A stretch of 64,000 nucleotides of DNA. It comes from Trebonia sp963734665. Its GTDB lineage: Bacteria; Actinomycetota; Actinomycetes; Streptosporangiales; Streptosporangiaceae. Shown piece by piece: positions 42,060 to 50,716 of this stretch; positions within the stretch are counted from its first letter, which is position 1; every line of letters begins with the position of its first letter. Below the pieces are notes generated by a model that worked only from the letters and a program-made list of their open reading frames with translations, searched no databases and was not told where the DNA came from. The position numbers and the translations under genes are program-made. The stretch lies in the NCBI GenBank assembly GCA_963734665.1, contig CAVTIR010000007.1, positions 124,001-188,000 of the forward strand, written 5' to 3'.

Positions 42060-43133
42060 TCAGCGGTTCGCGCACGCCGCCTCGCCAGGCGTTCGTGTCC
42101 ACGTCGCGGTCCGGCCGGTACCGTCGGCCACGATCTTGCCTTCATTTCGCAACTGGTCTAGGACCAGCCTGATGGTGTTGTCGCTGACTCCAGGCACGGC
42201 GATCCTGATGTCCGCGACGCGGAATCTCCCGGGTGCGTGCCTGAGCACGTGCTCTCGGACCCGCTGCTGCTTGGTCCCCGGCGCCCGAGCCGCTGCGGCC
42301 CGATCGGCGAAGGTGGCGTAGCCGCGGGCGAGCAGTCCAGTGAAGTAGCCAAGCCACGGCCAGGGATCGCTGGAGTCGTCGTACCAACCGTGGGTGGAGT
42401 CCAGGAGTGACTGGTAGTAGGGTTCGGGCGCATCTGCAATCATCTGCTCAAGACTCACGTACCGCCCGACGGTGTAGCCGCTCTCCGCTAGCAGTGCAGC
42501 GGTGATGGCCCGCGCGACCCGTCCATTACCATCCTCGAACGGATGGATGACGAGTAGGTCGAGGATGAACAGCCCAGTCAGGAGCACTGGGTGATGCTCA
42601 CCTGTCTCGATCGCTGCCACGTAGCGGCGGATCAAGTCATCGACCGCGAAAGGCGTCTGCGCCGCCGGTACCGGCGTGAACCGGACGGAGGTCGTGCCGT
42701 CGGCTGAGCGGTCGATGACAAGATTGTCAGCGGTCTTGAACTGACCACCGGGTGTCTGGGTATGGCTGAAGAGCAGGCGGTGCAGGTGAAGGAGCAGTCC
42801 CGCGTTGAACGGCCGCCAGTCTTCCTGGAACAGGTAGTCCTGCGCGTCGCGGTAGCCGGCGAGTTCCTGCTCGCTGCGGTTGCGCAGTCGGCTCGTCTGG
42901 CGATTGATGATCCGTTCCGCCCGGTCAGTGTCTTGGACCACGATGCCCTCGATGGCGGATGACGCGGTGATGCTGAGTACCCGGGCATGGCTAGCCAGTT
43001 CGGTGAGCAGCCCTGGCAGCTGATCCTGATACAGAGCCTCGCACCCCCGGCCGAAATCAAGAGTGGCAAGGGTGGTAACGACCCGTGACGGAACCTGCCC
43101 GATCTGTCGGTTAAGGCTTGCGAAGCTACGCAA
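42060..43133 (-). CDS. Fic-domain AMP-transferase-like protein
   Basis: TTG 43133 is the start, supported by GGAGG at 43139-43143 (plus-strand numbering); the product has 357 aa. The Fic active site is intact: HPFEDGNGRVAR (about residues 212-223). The N-terminal part contains TASSAIEGI, an S-x-x-x-E-G-I pattern resembling the inhibitory helix of self-inhibited Fic proteins, and the C-terminus is a winged helix (DIRIAVPGVSDNTIRLVLDQ). Fic proteins transfer AMP to target proteins or act in toxin-antitoxin pairs; no separate antitoxin gene is visible. A long palindrome touches the ribosome binding site. Confidence 0.93.
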   Translation of the reverse strand: MRSFASLNRQIGQVPSRVVTTLATLDFGRGCEALYQDQLPGLLTELASHARVLSITASSAIEGIVVQDTDRAERIINRQTSRLRNRSEQELAGYRDAQDYLFQEDWRPFNAGLLLHLHRLLFSHTQTPGGQFKTADNLVIDRSADGTTSVRFTPVPAAQTPFAVDDLIRRYVAAIETGEHHPVLLTGLFILDLLVIHPFEDGNGRVARAITAALLAESGYTVGRYVSLEQMIADAPEPYYQSLLDSTHGWYDDSSDPWPWLGYFTGLLARGYATFADRAAAARAPGTKQQRVREHVLRHAPGRFRVADIRIAVPGVSDNTIRLVLDQLRNEGKIVADGTGRTATWTRTPGEAACANR

Positions 43134-43141
43134 CTAATCCT

Positions 43142-43203
43142 CCAACCAACTCGCTAAACTACCCAATCGAGGCCTCGATTGGGTAGTTTAGCGGGTTGGT
43201 TGG
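43142..43203. promoter_or_regulatory. 62-bp near-perfect palindrome at the fic ribosome binding site
   Basis: Arms 43142-43172 and 43173-43203 are complementary over 31 bases with a single mismatch and no loop. In the fic transcript the distal arm ends in GG that is part of the GGAGG ribosome binding site, and TTG starts 9 bases later. It can act as an operator, a terminator of the helicase transcript, or a translation-blocking RNA hairpin. The motif tgggtagttt occurs again right after the palindrome (43201-43210). Confidence 0.65.
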
Positions 43204-43316
43204 GTAGTTTCTCTTGCGTTCAGCTATCCAGAAGCCGTCCAGAGCGCTGGCGTACTCGCTGCCGAGAGCGCGGAGCCACGGTCCGTTCGGGATGACCTTG
43301 GACTTGATCTTGATTC

Positions 43317-45878
43317 TTACAGCTGGCCGACATCTGTTACGTGGAGGACTGCCGCGCCTTCGGCGTCGGAGGCGACGAGGTCGACCGTGGCCGAGATGCC
43401 CCAGTCGTGGTCGCCGGCCGGGTCGTCGATGATCTGGCGGACCGTCCAGGCGGTCTTGCCTTCCTCGATGATCAGCATCGCCGGGCCGCGAGCGTCCGGC
43501 CCGGTGCCGATCTCGTCGTGCGCCGCGAAGTACGGGTCGAGGGCTTCCTCCCAGGCGGCGGCGTTCCAGCCGTCGGCCGCGTCGAGCGCGCCGAGCTCGT
43601 CGTAGTGCTGGAGCGCCGCGAGGGTGACCCTCCTGAAGAGCGCGTTGCGCACCAGCACGCGGAAGGCCCGCGTATTGCTCGTGAGCGTCTTCGGCTGCGC
43701 CTTCAACTCGGCGAACTCCTGGTCGGGGTTGGTGAGCTTCTCCCACTCATCGACGAGCGAGGAGTCGACCTGGCGGATGAGCTCGCCGAGCCACTCGATC
43801 AGGTCCGTTAGCTCCTCGGTCTTGGCCTCGTCGGGCACGGTCTGCCGCAGGGCCTTGTAGGCATCGGCGAGGTAGCGGAGCACGATCCCTTCGGACCGGG
43901 AGAGGCCGTAGAACTGGACGTACTCGGGGAACGTCATGGCCCGCTCGAACAGGTCGCGGACGACGCTCTTGGGTGAGACGTCGTAGTCGCCGACCCACGG
44001 GTGGCCGCGCCGGTAGATCTCGTAGGCGGCCTCAAGCAGGTCTTCGAGCGGCTTCGGGTAGGTCACCTCCTCAAGCAGTTCCATCCTGGCCTCGTACTCG
44101 ACGCCATCCGCCTTCATCTCGGCGACGGCCTCGCCGCGGGCGCGGAACTGCTGGGCAGACAGGATCTGCCGTGGGTTGTCGAGCGTCGACTCGATGACCG
44201 AGAGCACGTCAAGGGCGTAGGTGTCGCCCGGGCGGGACGGGGGGTTGTCTCCCCCGGATGTGACTGGCTTGTCAAGCAGTTCGATGGCCGCCAGGGCGAA
44301 GGGGGACAGCGGCTGGTTGAGCGCGAAGTCGTACTGCAGGTCAACGGTGAGCCTGACGTAACGGCCCCTCTCGTCTGGCTCCTCGAGGCGTTCGACGACC
44401 CCGCCGGCGAGCAGCGCGCGGTAGATCTCGATGGCACGGTGGATGTGCTTGCGCTGCTTGGCGCGGTCCTCGTGGTTGTCGGTGAGCAGGTGCTTCATCG
44501 CCGCATACGCGTTGCCTGGCCGGTCGATGACGTTGAGGACCATCGCGTGCGTGACGGTGAAGCTGCTGGTGAGCGGCTCCGGCTCGGCGGCGACGAGTCG
44601 GTCGAAGGTGGGCTTGCCCCAGGAGATCGTCCCTTCCGGTGGCTTCTTCTTGACAACCCTCCGGCGCGCCAGCGCGGCGTCGCCGCCGGTCTTGGCGAGG
44701 GCCTTGGCGTAGGACTTCTCGTTGTCGATGACGTGCTCGGGGGCCTGGACGACGACCCGCCCGGCGGTGTCGTAACCCGCCCGCCCGGCCCGTCCGGCGA
44801 TCTGGTGGAACTCGCGGGCCTGGAGAAGCCGGGTCTTCTTGCCGTCGTACTTGGACAGGGCGGTGAAGACGACGGTGCGGATTGGCACGTTGATGCCGAC
44901 GCCGAGGGTGTCGGTGCCGCAGATGACCTTGAGCAGGCCGGCCTGGGCGAGGGTCTCGACGAGCCGACGGTACTTGGGGAGCATGCCGGCGTGATGGACG
45001 CCGATGCCGTGGCGCACCAGGCGGGAGAGCGTCTTGCCGAAACCGGAGGCGAACCGGAAATTTCCGATCGTTTCCGCTATGGCGTCTTTTTCCTGCCTAG
45101 TGCACATATTTGTGGACATGAGCGCCTGGGCCTGCTCAAGCGCGGCGGCCTGGGTGAAGTGCACGACATAAACAGGGGCCTGGTTGGTGGTGAGCAGCTC
45201 GCTCAGGGTCTCGTGCAGCGATTCGAGGCTAAAGGAGAAGATTAGCGGGACGGGGCGCTCGGCGTTCTTGACGACGGCGGTGGGCCAGCCGGTCCTGCGG
45301 GTCAGGTCTTCCTGGAATCGCGTGACATCGCCCAGGGTGGCCGACATGAGGACGAACTGTGCCTTGGGCAGCTCAATGAGCGGAACCTGCCAGGCCCAGC
45401 CCCGGTCAGGGTCGGCGTAGTAGTGGAACTCGTCCATGATGACCTGGCCGACCTCGGCGTCTTTACCATCCCGTAGGGCGATGGCCGCGAGGACCTCGGC
45501 GGTGCAGCAGATGATCGGGGCCTTCGCGTTGACTGAGGCGTCGCCGGTCATCATGCCAACTTTTGCCGCACCGAAGACCTCGCAAAGCGCGAAGAACTTC
45601 TCGCTCACCAGGGCTTTGATGGGCGCGGTGTAGTAGCTGCGCTGGCCGTTGGCGAGGGCGGTGAAGTGCGCGCCGGTGGCGACCAGGGACTTTCCTGAGC
45701 CGGTCGGGGTGGACAGGATCACGTTCGATCCCATGACCACCTCGATAAGCGCCTCCTCCTGATGCGGGTAGAGGGAGAGGCCGCGGTCCTTCGCCCAGTC
45801 GGCGAAGGCGCTGAAGATGGCATCCGGGTCCGGCGGGTCGTCCGATGCCGGGGGGAGCAGGTCGGTAAGCGTGGTCAT
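43317..45878 (-). CDS. DEAD/DEAH-box helicase with DUF3516-like C-terminus
   Basis: ATG 45878 is used (853 aa); the upstream open frame has no support. Superfamily 2 motifs are complete: Walker A STPTGSGKSLVATGA, MDEFHYY (motif II), LMSATLG (motif III), VHHAGMLPKYRRLVE, CGTDTLGVGINVP and QIAGRAGRAG (motif VI), a Ski2-like core. The remainder matches large actinobacterial helicases carrying DUF3516 (EGIVLRYLADAYKALRQTVP). It acts on RNA or DNA; which is not known. The gene stands alone, followed by the palindrome and fic. Confidence 0.93.
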   Translation of the reverse strand: MTTLTDLLPPASDDPPDPDAIFSAFADWAKDRGLSLYPHQEEALIEVVMGSNVILSTPTGSGKSLVATGAHFTALANGQRSYYTAPIKALVSEKFFALCEVFGAAKVGMMTGDASVNAKAPIICCTAEVLAAIALRDGKDAEVGQVIMDEFHYYADPDRGWAWQVPLIELPKAQFVLMSATLGDVTRFQEDLTRRTGWPTAVVKNAERPVPLIFSFSLESLHETLSELLTTNQAPVYVVHFTQAAALEQAQALMSTNMCTRQEKDAIAETIGNFRFASGFGKTLSRLVRHGIGVHHAGMLPKYRRLVETLAQAGLLKVICGTDTLGVGINVPIRTVVFTALSKYDGKKTRLLQAREFHQIAGRAGRAGYDTAGRVVVQAPEHVIDNEKSYAKALAKTGGDAALARRRVVKKKPPEGTISWGKPTFDRLVAAEPEPLTSSFTVTHAMVLNVIDRPGNAYAAMKHLLTDNHEDRAKQRKHIHRAIEIYRALLAGGVVERLEEPDERGRYVRLTVDLQYDFALNQPLSPFALAAIELLDKPVTSGGDNPPSRPGDTYALDVLSVIESTLDNPRQILSAQQFRARGEAVAEMKADGVEYEARMELLEEVTYPKPLEDLLEAAYEIYRRGHPWVGDYDVSPKSVVRDLFERAMTFPEYVQFYGLSRSEGIVLRYLADAYKALRQTVPDEAKTEELTDLIEWLGELIRQVDSSLVDEWEKLTNPDQEFAELKAQPKTLTSNTRAFRVLVRNALFRRVTLAALQHYDELGALDAADGWNAAAWEEALDPYFAAHDEIGTGPDARGPAMLIIEEGKTAWTVRQIIDDPAGDHDWGISATVDLVASDAEGAAVLHVTDVGQL

Positions 45879-46222
45879 GGCGTTATCTATCGTGCCTTGT
45901 CGCGGCGACTGCCTGAGCCGTCGCGGCGCCGTGGGACGCCAGATCCCTGGCATGCGCGAACCAGGCGGAAGGTATCTGACGCCCCGCAGCGGCGAATGAG
46001 GTGACTATCGGTACAGTCAGGATTTTGATCGCGATGACCCGATTAATCGTCCCTGGGGGCCTGGCCGGGCAAAAAGGTAATTGTCCGTCTAAGCACTCGA
46101 TATTTCATAGCTATTTTTTGAGAATTTAATCGCACCGAATTAACGCGCGATCTATGTTTGATCGCTAAGCTGACTCCGCATTCAACGAATCGCATGGCAG
46201 AACTGATAGAAGGGGGATCTCC
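45879..46222. promoter_or_regulatory. Divergent promoter region with a 6+7+6 dyad
   Basis: The 344 bp between the helicase and the secreted lectin-like gene turn AT-rich from about 46060. A dyad gcgatc-tatgttt-gatcgc lies at 46147-46165, 58 bp before the lectin-like start, and is a candidate operator. No other gene was recognised in this stretch. Confidence 0.45.
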
Positions 46223-47194
46223 ATGCGCGATTTTCGCAAGGCCGTCGCGGCGCTCGCGACGACCGGAATCGCGGCGCTCGGTGTTGTAGCCGCCACGGGG
46301 GGCGTGGCGAGCGCAGGCACCAATGTGCCGCTGACGGGCTGTAGCGTCTCCAGCAGCTCGCTGCTGAGCGTTGGCCTGATACCGTCGTGCTCGGCGGGCG
46401 AGGCGACGATGTATGACCCGACCGGGTTTGCGATTTCCGTGAACCCGTCGTTCCTCAACGCGCTTGGCGCGCTGATCCCGGCCCTGGGGGAGACGGTTGA
46501 CTGGACGCTGCAGTGCAGCCTTGACGGCAGGACCGTCACCAAGTCGGGGATGCTCCACGCCACGTCGACGCACACCGGCGTGTCGATCGACCCGCAGGTG
46601 GCGTTCGGCTCGCCAGCGCCTAACTCGTGCACGTTCACGAACCTTACCGCGACATCGACGGAACCGATCACCGGGACGGTCCTGTCCCTCCTTGGCATGG
46701 GCACGTTCAACTTCGGCGTCTCGGCGACAGGGAACGACGGCGTTCCCGGTGCCATCTGGGCGCAGTACCCCAGGGACATGAACGGCGCGCCCTCCACAAT
46801 CTGCGCCGACGTGCTCTACAACGGCAACCACGGCGCTCCCGTCCGTGCTTACCAGTGTGAGGGCGACCTGGCTGACGACACGTGGACCTACGTGCACACC
46901 GGCCAGCTTGTGCACAACGGCGACTGCCTCGACAACACGCCCAATGGCGTCCTCATCGACGCCTGCCAGGCGCACCCGACGCGGCACTCGAGCCAGGTTT
47001 GGCTGCCGGAGCACAAGGCCGGTCCTGGCCTGATCACCAACGCGGAGAACAACAAGTGCCTCACTGCCCCGGCCTGGCACATTTACAACGGCGCGCGGAT
47101 CACCGTCGCCCGCTGCTCCGCCAGTGACATCGGCCAGCAGTGGCACCTCCCGCCGGTGAGCCCGGGTGTCCCGGCGCCGCCTCCCGGCGCTTAG
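46223..47194 (+). CDS. Secreted protein with ricin-type lectin-like C-terminus
   Basis: AAGGGGG precedes ATG 46223; the product has 323 aa. A signal peptide is evident (MRDFRKAVAALATTGIAALG to about ASA). The first half (about 30-175) has beta character with Cys pairs and no recognised family. The second half resembles a ricin/CBM13-type beta-trefoil (DLADDTWTYVHTGQLVHNGD, CLDNTPNGVLIDACQ, NNKCLTAP, ITVARCSASDIGQQWHLPP), which binds sugars. The protein probably acts outside the cell or in the wall. A strong hairpin follows. Confidence 0.82.
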   Translation: MRDFRKAVAALATTGIAALGVVAATGGVASAGTNVPLTGCSVSSSSLLSVGLIPSCSAGEATMYDPTGFAISVNPSFLNALGALIPALGETVDWTLQCSLDGRTVTKSGMLHATSTHTGVSIDPQVAFGSPAPNSCTFTNLTATSTEPITGTVLSLLGMGTFNFGVSATGNDGVPGAIWAQYPRDMNGAPSTICADVLYNGNHGAPVRAYQCEGDLADDTWTYVHTGQLVHNGDCLDNTPNGVLIDACQAHPTRHSSQVWLPEHKAGPGLITNAENNKCLTAPAWHIYNGARITVARCSASDIGQQWHLPPVSPGVPAPPPGA

Positions 47195-47244
47195 TCCTGA
47201 ATCATTGCAATGAATCAGGATTGCCAGAGGTAGTCAGATGATTG

Positions 47245-47277
47245 CATCCCGCCCCGGCCGCCAGCCGGGGCGGGATG
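47245..47277 (+). terminator. Terminator after the lectin-like gene
   Basis: Perfect 13-base arms catcccgccccgg (47245-47257) and ccggggcgggatg (47265-47277), followed by the T-rich tctctttccc. A weaker hairpin (tcattgcaatga core, 47206-47217) precedes it directly after the stop codon. Confidence 0.85.
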
Positions 47278-47521
47278 TCTCTTTCCCTTCAATCGGTACC
47301 TCAGGTAAACAGTTGATGAAGTGACTGGCGGGCGCGCTGCGAGCGCGCCGCCGCTGCCTGTATAACCGGACTTCCGGCGGTTCCTTGCAGGGCGGGCAGG
47401 TCCGCTGAGCGGTACTCAGCGCCTCGTTTACGACTGATTGACAATTACGTCGCGCATGCCGCATCATGGGGGCGCTTGCCATCGCAAGCGACACTTTCCC
47501 AGGCCAATATCTTAGCACCGG

Positions 47522-48850
47522 ATGTCGTCTATGAATAAGCACCTCCGATTCGTCACGCTCAGCAAGTACCCGCCATATCGGTCAGGGCACGCAAAGCAGG
47601 CGCTATGGAACAATACGGCGCTCGCCGTGCTCACGGGAGCCGAGCAACACCAGGTAACGTACTGCGGGGTGTCCTCAGATCCCGAGGACGGCGCCGGGGC
47701 CGGTGTCCAGGTCCACCACGTTAAGGAAGTGCGCGGAAATCGCCGGGTGCCGGACGGCCACCTCCTCCGCGCGGTCGCGGCCGAGCTTTATCGGGTCGCC
47801 CTGGAAAGCGATATTGACGTCATAAACACTTACTACATCGATCCGCATGCGGCCCTCGCCAACAGGGTCGCCGACGCGCTCGGGCTTCTTGGTCGCCGTC
47901 CAATAATCATCCACAGCATTGAGGGCAGCGACGTACTCGAATCGGTCTGCGAGCACCTCGCGGACGGCTCGGCGGGCCCGCTGTTCGGAGACGTAATGCG
48001 CGCCGATGTCCTGTGCACCGTGTCGCACTACACGGCACGGCGTTTCCTGGCCGGCGCCGAGGTGGTAGGCGGGGCGCGGCTTGCCGACACACTTGCCGAG
48101 TCGATCGTGCTGCGCTACCCCGGCCTTCCTCCGGCCGCGTTCGCACAGCCGGACCCTGAGGAGCTCAGGGAGTTCCGTCAGCGGTCAGGCCTGCGCCAGG
48201 ACTCGGTACTGATCTCTACCCTCGGTCGTCTTGAGGAGGAGAAGGGCCTCGACACCTTGATGGCGATCGCCGACATCGCGGCCGCGACGCGGCCAGAATT
48301 CGAGTTCGTCATCGCCGGGGCGGGGTCCCTCGGCGACCGGCTCATCGAGCAGGCGCAGCCGATGCCGAACCTGACGGTCCTGCGCGACATCAGTTCCCAC
48401 GATGCCCAGTGCCTGCGCGCGACCACGGAGGTCGGCGTCTTCCCGACGCGCGTCATCCCCGGGTTCATCGAGACCTTCTGCGTAGCGGCCCTCGAGTACG
48501 AGGCGGTCGGCGTCCCGGTGCTCGCCTCCGCGATCGGCGGCGTCCCCGAGGCCACCCCGGACGACAGGTTCCTCGTCACCCCCGGCACCGCTCCGGCCGA
48601 GTGGCTGGCCCGGATCGACGAGGTATTGGCGAACCGCGCGGAGCGCAGCGCGATCGCAGCCGCCTATGCCGGGAAGTTCACCAGCGCCCGCAGCGCCCAG
48701 CGTCTCGTCGACTTGGCGACCCTTGCTGCGGACCGGCTGAACCGCCAGGTACCACTGAAGTCCGACCCGGTAGACGACTACCTGGCTACCTGGCCGTCGC
48801 GTCTCTCCCTGTTCTCGGAGGTAGCGGCGGCAGAACCAGCCCAGATGTAG
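47522..48850 (+). CDS. GT4-family glycosyltransferase
   Basis: The 442-aa enzyme has the GT-B fold of group 1 glycosyltransferases: N-terminal FVTLSKYPPYRSGHAKQA with a donor/acceptor cleft, and the C-terminal STLGRLEEEKGLDTLM, FVIAGAGSLGDRL and the E-x7-E type site FIETFCVAALEYEAVGVPVLA. It transfers a sugar from a nucleotide donor; the acceptor is unknown. The gene stands alone and is flanked by terminators on both sides. Confidence 0.9.
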   Translation: MSSMNKHLRFVTLSKYPPYRSGHAKQALWNNTALAVLTGAEQHQVTYCGVSSDPEDGAGAGVQVHHVKEVRGNRRVPDGHLLRAVAAELYRVALESDIDVINTYYIDPHAALANRVADALGLLGRRPIIIHSIEGSDVLESVCEHLADGSAGPLFGDVMRADVLCTVSHYTARRFLAGAEVVGGARLADTLAESIVLRYPGLPPAAFAQPDPEELREFRQRSGLRQDSVLISTLGRLEEEKGLDTLMAIADIAAATRPEFEFVIAGAGSLGDRLIEQAQPMPNLTVLRDISSHDAQCLRATTEVGVFPTRVIPGFIETFCVAALEYEAVGVPVLASAIGGVPEATPDDRFLVTPGTAPAEWLARIDEVLANRAERSAIAAAYAGKFTSARSAQRLVDLATLAADRLNRQVPLKSDPVDDYLATWPSRLSLFSEVAAAEPAQM

Positions 48851-48925
48851 CCGTGCCTTGCGCTGCGCCAGCAGCCCGCAGAAAGGCTCTGCCTGTTCAA
48901 GAGCGATGGACGCCGGGGGGATTAG

Positions 48926-48953
48926 CCCGCGACCTTCCGAAGGAGGTCGCGGG
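48926..48953 (+). terminator. Terminator after the GT4 gene
   Basis: Arms cccgcgacct (48926-48935) and aggtcgcggg (48944-48953) are perfectly complementary; the symmetry extends with ggggatta/taatctcccc. Also suited as the terminator of the minus-strand gltX gene ending at 49040. Confidence 0.75.
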
Positions 48954-48990
48954 TAATCTCCCCGGTGGCCTGAGCCCCACGCCCACAGGT

Positions 48991-49025
48991 CTTGACTTTG
49001 ACTTTGACTTTGATCTTGATCAAAG
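48991..49025. repeat. Short gactttGactttGactttGatctt-type microsatellite
   Basis: Three exact gacttt units (48994-49011) continue into tgatcttgatcaaag, immediately downstream of the gltX stop on the minus strand. It is far lower in GC than its surroundings. The sequence caagatcaa in it recurs elsewhere in the window. Confidence 0.55.
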
Positions 49026-49039
49026 AAGTCAGAGGGGAC

Positions 49040-50686
49040 TCAGGACAGGGCGGTGACGCGGCGCAAAACTTCGGCGCGGCCCAGCGCGGCGACGGTCTGC
49101 TCTAGGTCGGGAGACTGCCGGGAGCCGGTGACCAGCACGCGGATGACCGCGGCGGCGTCGGCGATCGAGCCGGGGTAGGCCTCCGGGTTCTTCTTATAGT
49201 CTTTCTGCCGCAGCGCGAAGCCGAGCGAGCCGGCCAGGGTGCGGATCTGATCGAACCACATCCCGTTCTCGGGGCCCGGTTCGACGTATGCCGCCGCGAA
49301 CCCGGACGCCATCGCGTGCACGAGGTCCGGTGCGAGACCGCCGAACCGCTCGTCGGCCGGGTCGGTGACCAGCTCGAAGATCTCGGGGAAGAAGAACCCG
49401 TACACGCCGCGGAAGTCTGCCCACTTGCGCAAGTCCTTACGCGGCTTCTCGGTGTTCACCCGCTCGACGTCGAGGGCCCGCAGCGCCAGGTCGCGCTCGG
49501 CCGTAAGCACAGCCGCCAGGTCCTTGTCGTAGTCCATAGCCCAGGGCACCACCCGGTCGAGGATCTCCTCCCCGGGCAGCGTGGCGACGAAGTCGGCGCT
49601 GACGTCATCCAGCTTGACCATGTCGAGGAGCGGCCCGGCGACGCCGAACTCCGACAGCCGCAGAGGCTCAAGAAGAGCCTCACGCAGCGGCAGCTCGGCA
49701 AGCCGCCCGTTGGCGAGCCCGCGCAGGTAGTAGAGCACCGCCTCCGCGGGGAAGCCCTGCTCGATGTAGTAGCCGACGCTGGCTTCCGGGTCCCGCCGCT
49801 TGGAGAGCTTGCGGCGGCTGCCGCCGTCCTGCTTCATCAGCGGTGCCACATGCGCGTAGGGGAGCCGGGGGAAGCCGAGCGCGTCGAAGAGCTGGTGGTG
49901 CAGCGGGACCGAGGAGATCCACTCCTCGCCGCGGACCACCAGCGTGATCCGCATGAGGTGGTCGTCGACGGCGTGCGCGAAGTGGTACGTGGGCAGCCGG
50001 AGCGGGGCGTCGCTGCGCTTGAGTATCACCACGTCGTTGCGGTTGTCGTCGGCGCTGATCTCGCCGCGGATCACATCAGTGAAGCTGACCCGCTGCCCGC
50101 CGAGGCCAAGTGACCTGAAGCGGACGACGTAGGGATCGCCGGCGTCCAGCCGGGCGCGTACCTGGTCTTCCGGCGCGTCACGCCAGATCGCCCACTCGCC
50201 GTAGTAGCCGGGCAGCGCGCCGACCGTCTTCTGCCGGGCGACCCGCGCCTCGGCCTGTGACGGGGTCTCGAAGCACGGGTAGGCCTTGCCCTGCCGCATC
50301 AGCTCCCGCACGAACGTCTGGTAAATCTCCGCGCGGGCCGACTGCGTATAGGGGCCGTAAGCGCCGCCGACGGCATCCGACTCATCCGCCGCGATGCCGA
50401 AGTAGTCGAACCCCGCCTCGAACTGCGCGAGCGCTCCTTCCTCGAACCGCGCCTGGTCCGTGTCCTCGATGCGCAGCAGGTAGCGGCCGCCGCTGTTCCT
50501 GGCGAGGTCGAGGTTGACGCTGGCGGTGAAGATCCCGCCGATGTGCAGCCAGCCAGTCGGCGACGGCGCGAACCGGGTCACCTCGGCCCCGGCGGGCAGT
50601 GTCCGCGCCGGGTACCGGGACTCCCAGTGCGATGCTGACGGCAGGTCGGCGGGGAAGAGCGAGTCGATCAGCTCCACGCTAAGCAT
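49040..50686 (-). CDS. gltX: Glutamyl-tRNA synthetase, divergent type
   Basis: The 548-aa protein has class I synthetase motifs FAPSPTGWLHIGG (HIGH) and RKLSKRRD (KMSKS), plus LLRIEDTD and the acceptor region VVRGEEWISSVPLHHQLFDA. It carries an N-terminal extension before the HIGH motif (ELIDSLFPADLPSASHWESR) and a longer C-terminus than standard actinobacterial GluRS of about 490 residues, resembling variants common in Firmicutes. It charges tRNA-Glu or, if non-discriminating, tRNA-Gln. A housekeeping copy elsewhere in the genome is likely. It stands alone with its own terminator. Confidence 0.9.
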   Translation of the reverse strand: MLSVELIDSLFPADLPSASHWESRYPARTLPAGAEVTRFAPSPTGWLHIGGIFTASVNLDLARNSGGRYLLRIEDTDQARFEEGALAQFEAGFDYFGIAADESDAVGGAYGPYTQSARAEIYQTFVRELMRQGKAYPCFETPSQAEARVARQKTVGALPGYYGEWAIWRDAPEDQVRARLDAGDPYVVRFRSLGLGGQRVSFTDVIRGEISADDNRNDVVILKRSDAPLRLPTYHFAHAVDDHLMRITLVVRGEEWISSVPLHHQLFDALGFPRLPYAHVAPLMKQDGGSRRKLSKRRDPEASVGYYIEQGFPAEAVLYYLRGLANGRLAELPLREALLEPLRLSEFGVAGPLLDMVKLDDVSADFVATLPGEEILDRVVPWAMDYDKDLAAVLTAERDLALRALDVERVNTEKPRKDLRKWADFRGVYGFFFPEIFELVTDPADERFGGLAPDLVHAMASGFAAAYVEPGPENGMWFDQIRTLAGSLGFALRQKDYKKNPEAYPGSIADAAAVIRVLVTGSRQSPDLEQTVAALGRAEVLRRVTALS

Positions 50687-50716
50687 GGCTCAAGCGTACC
50701 GATCGGCTGACCTTGA

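Noticed and set aside
43159..43746. 195-codon minus-strand frame overlapping the helicase 3' end and the palindrome
   Set aside because: The body is a shadow of the helicase gene; only the last 45 codons are free and they show no family.
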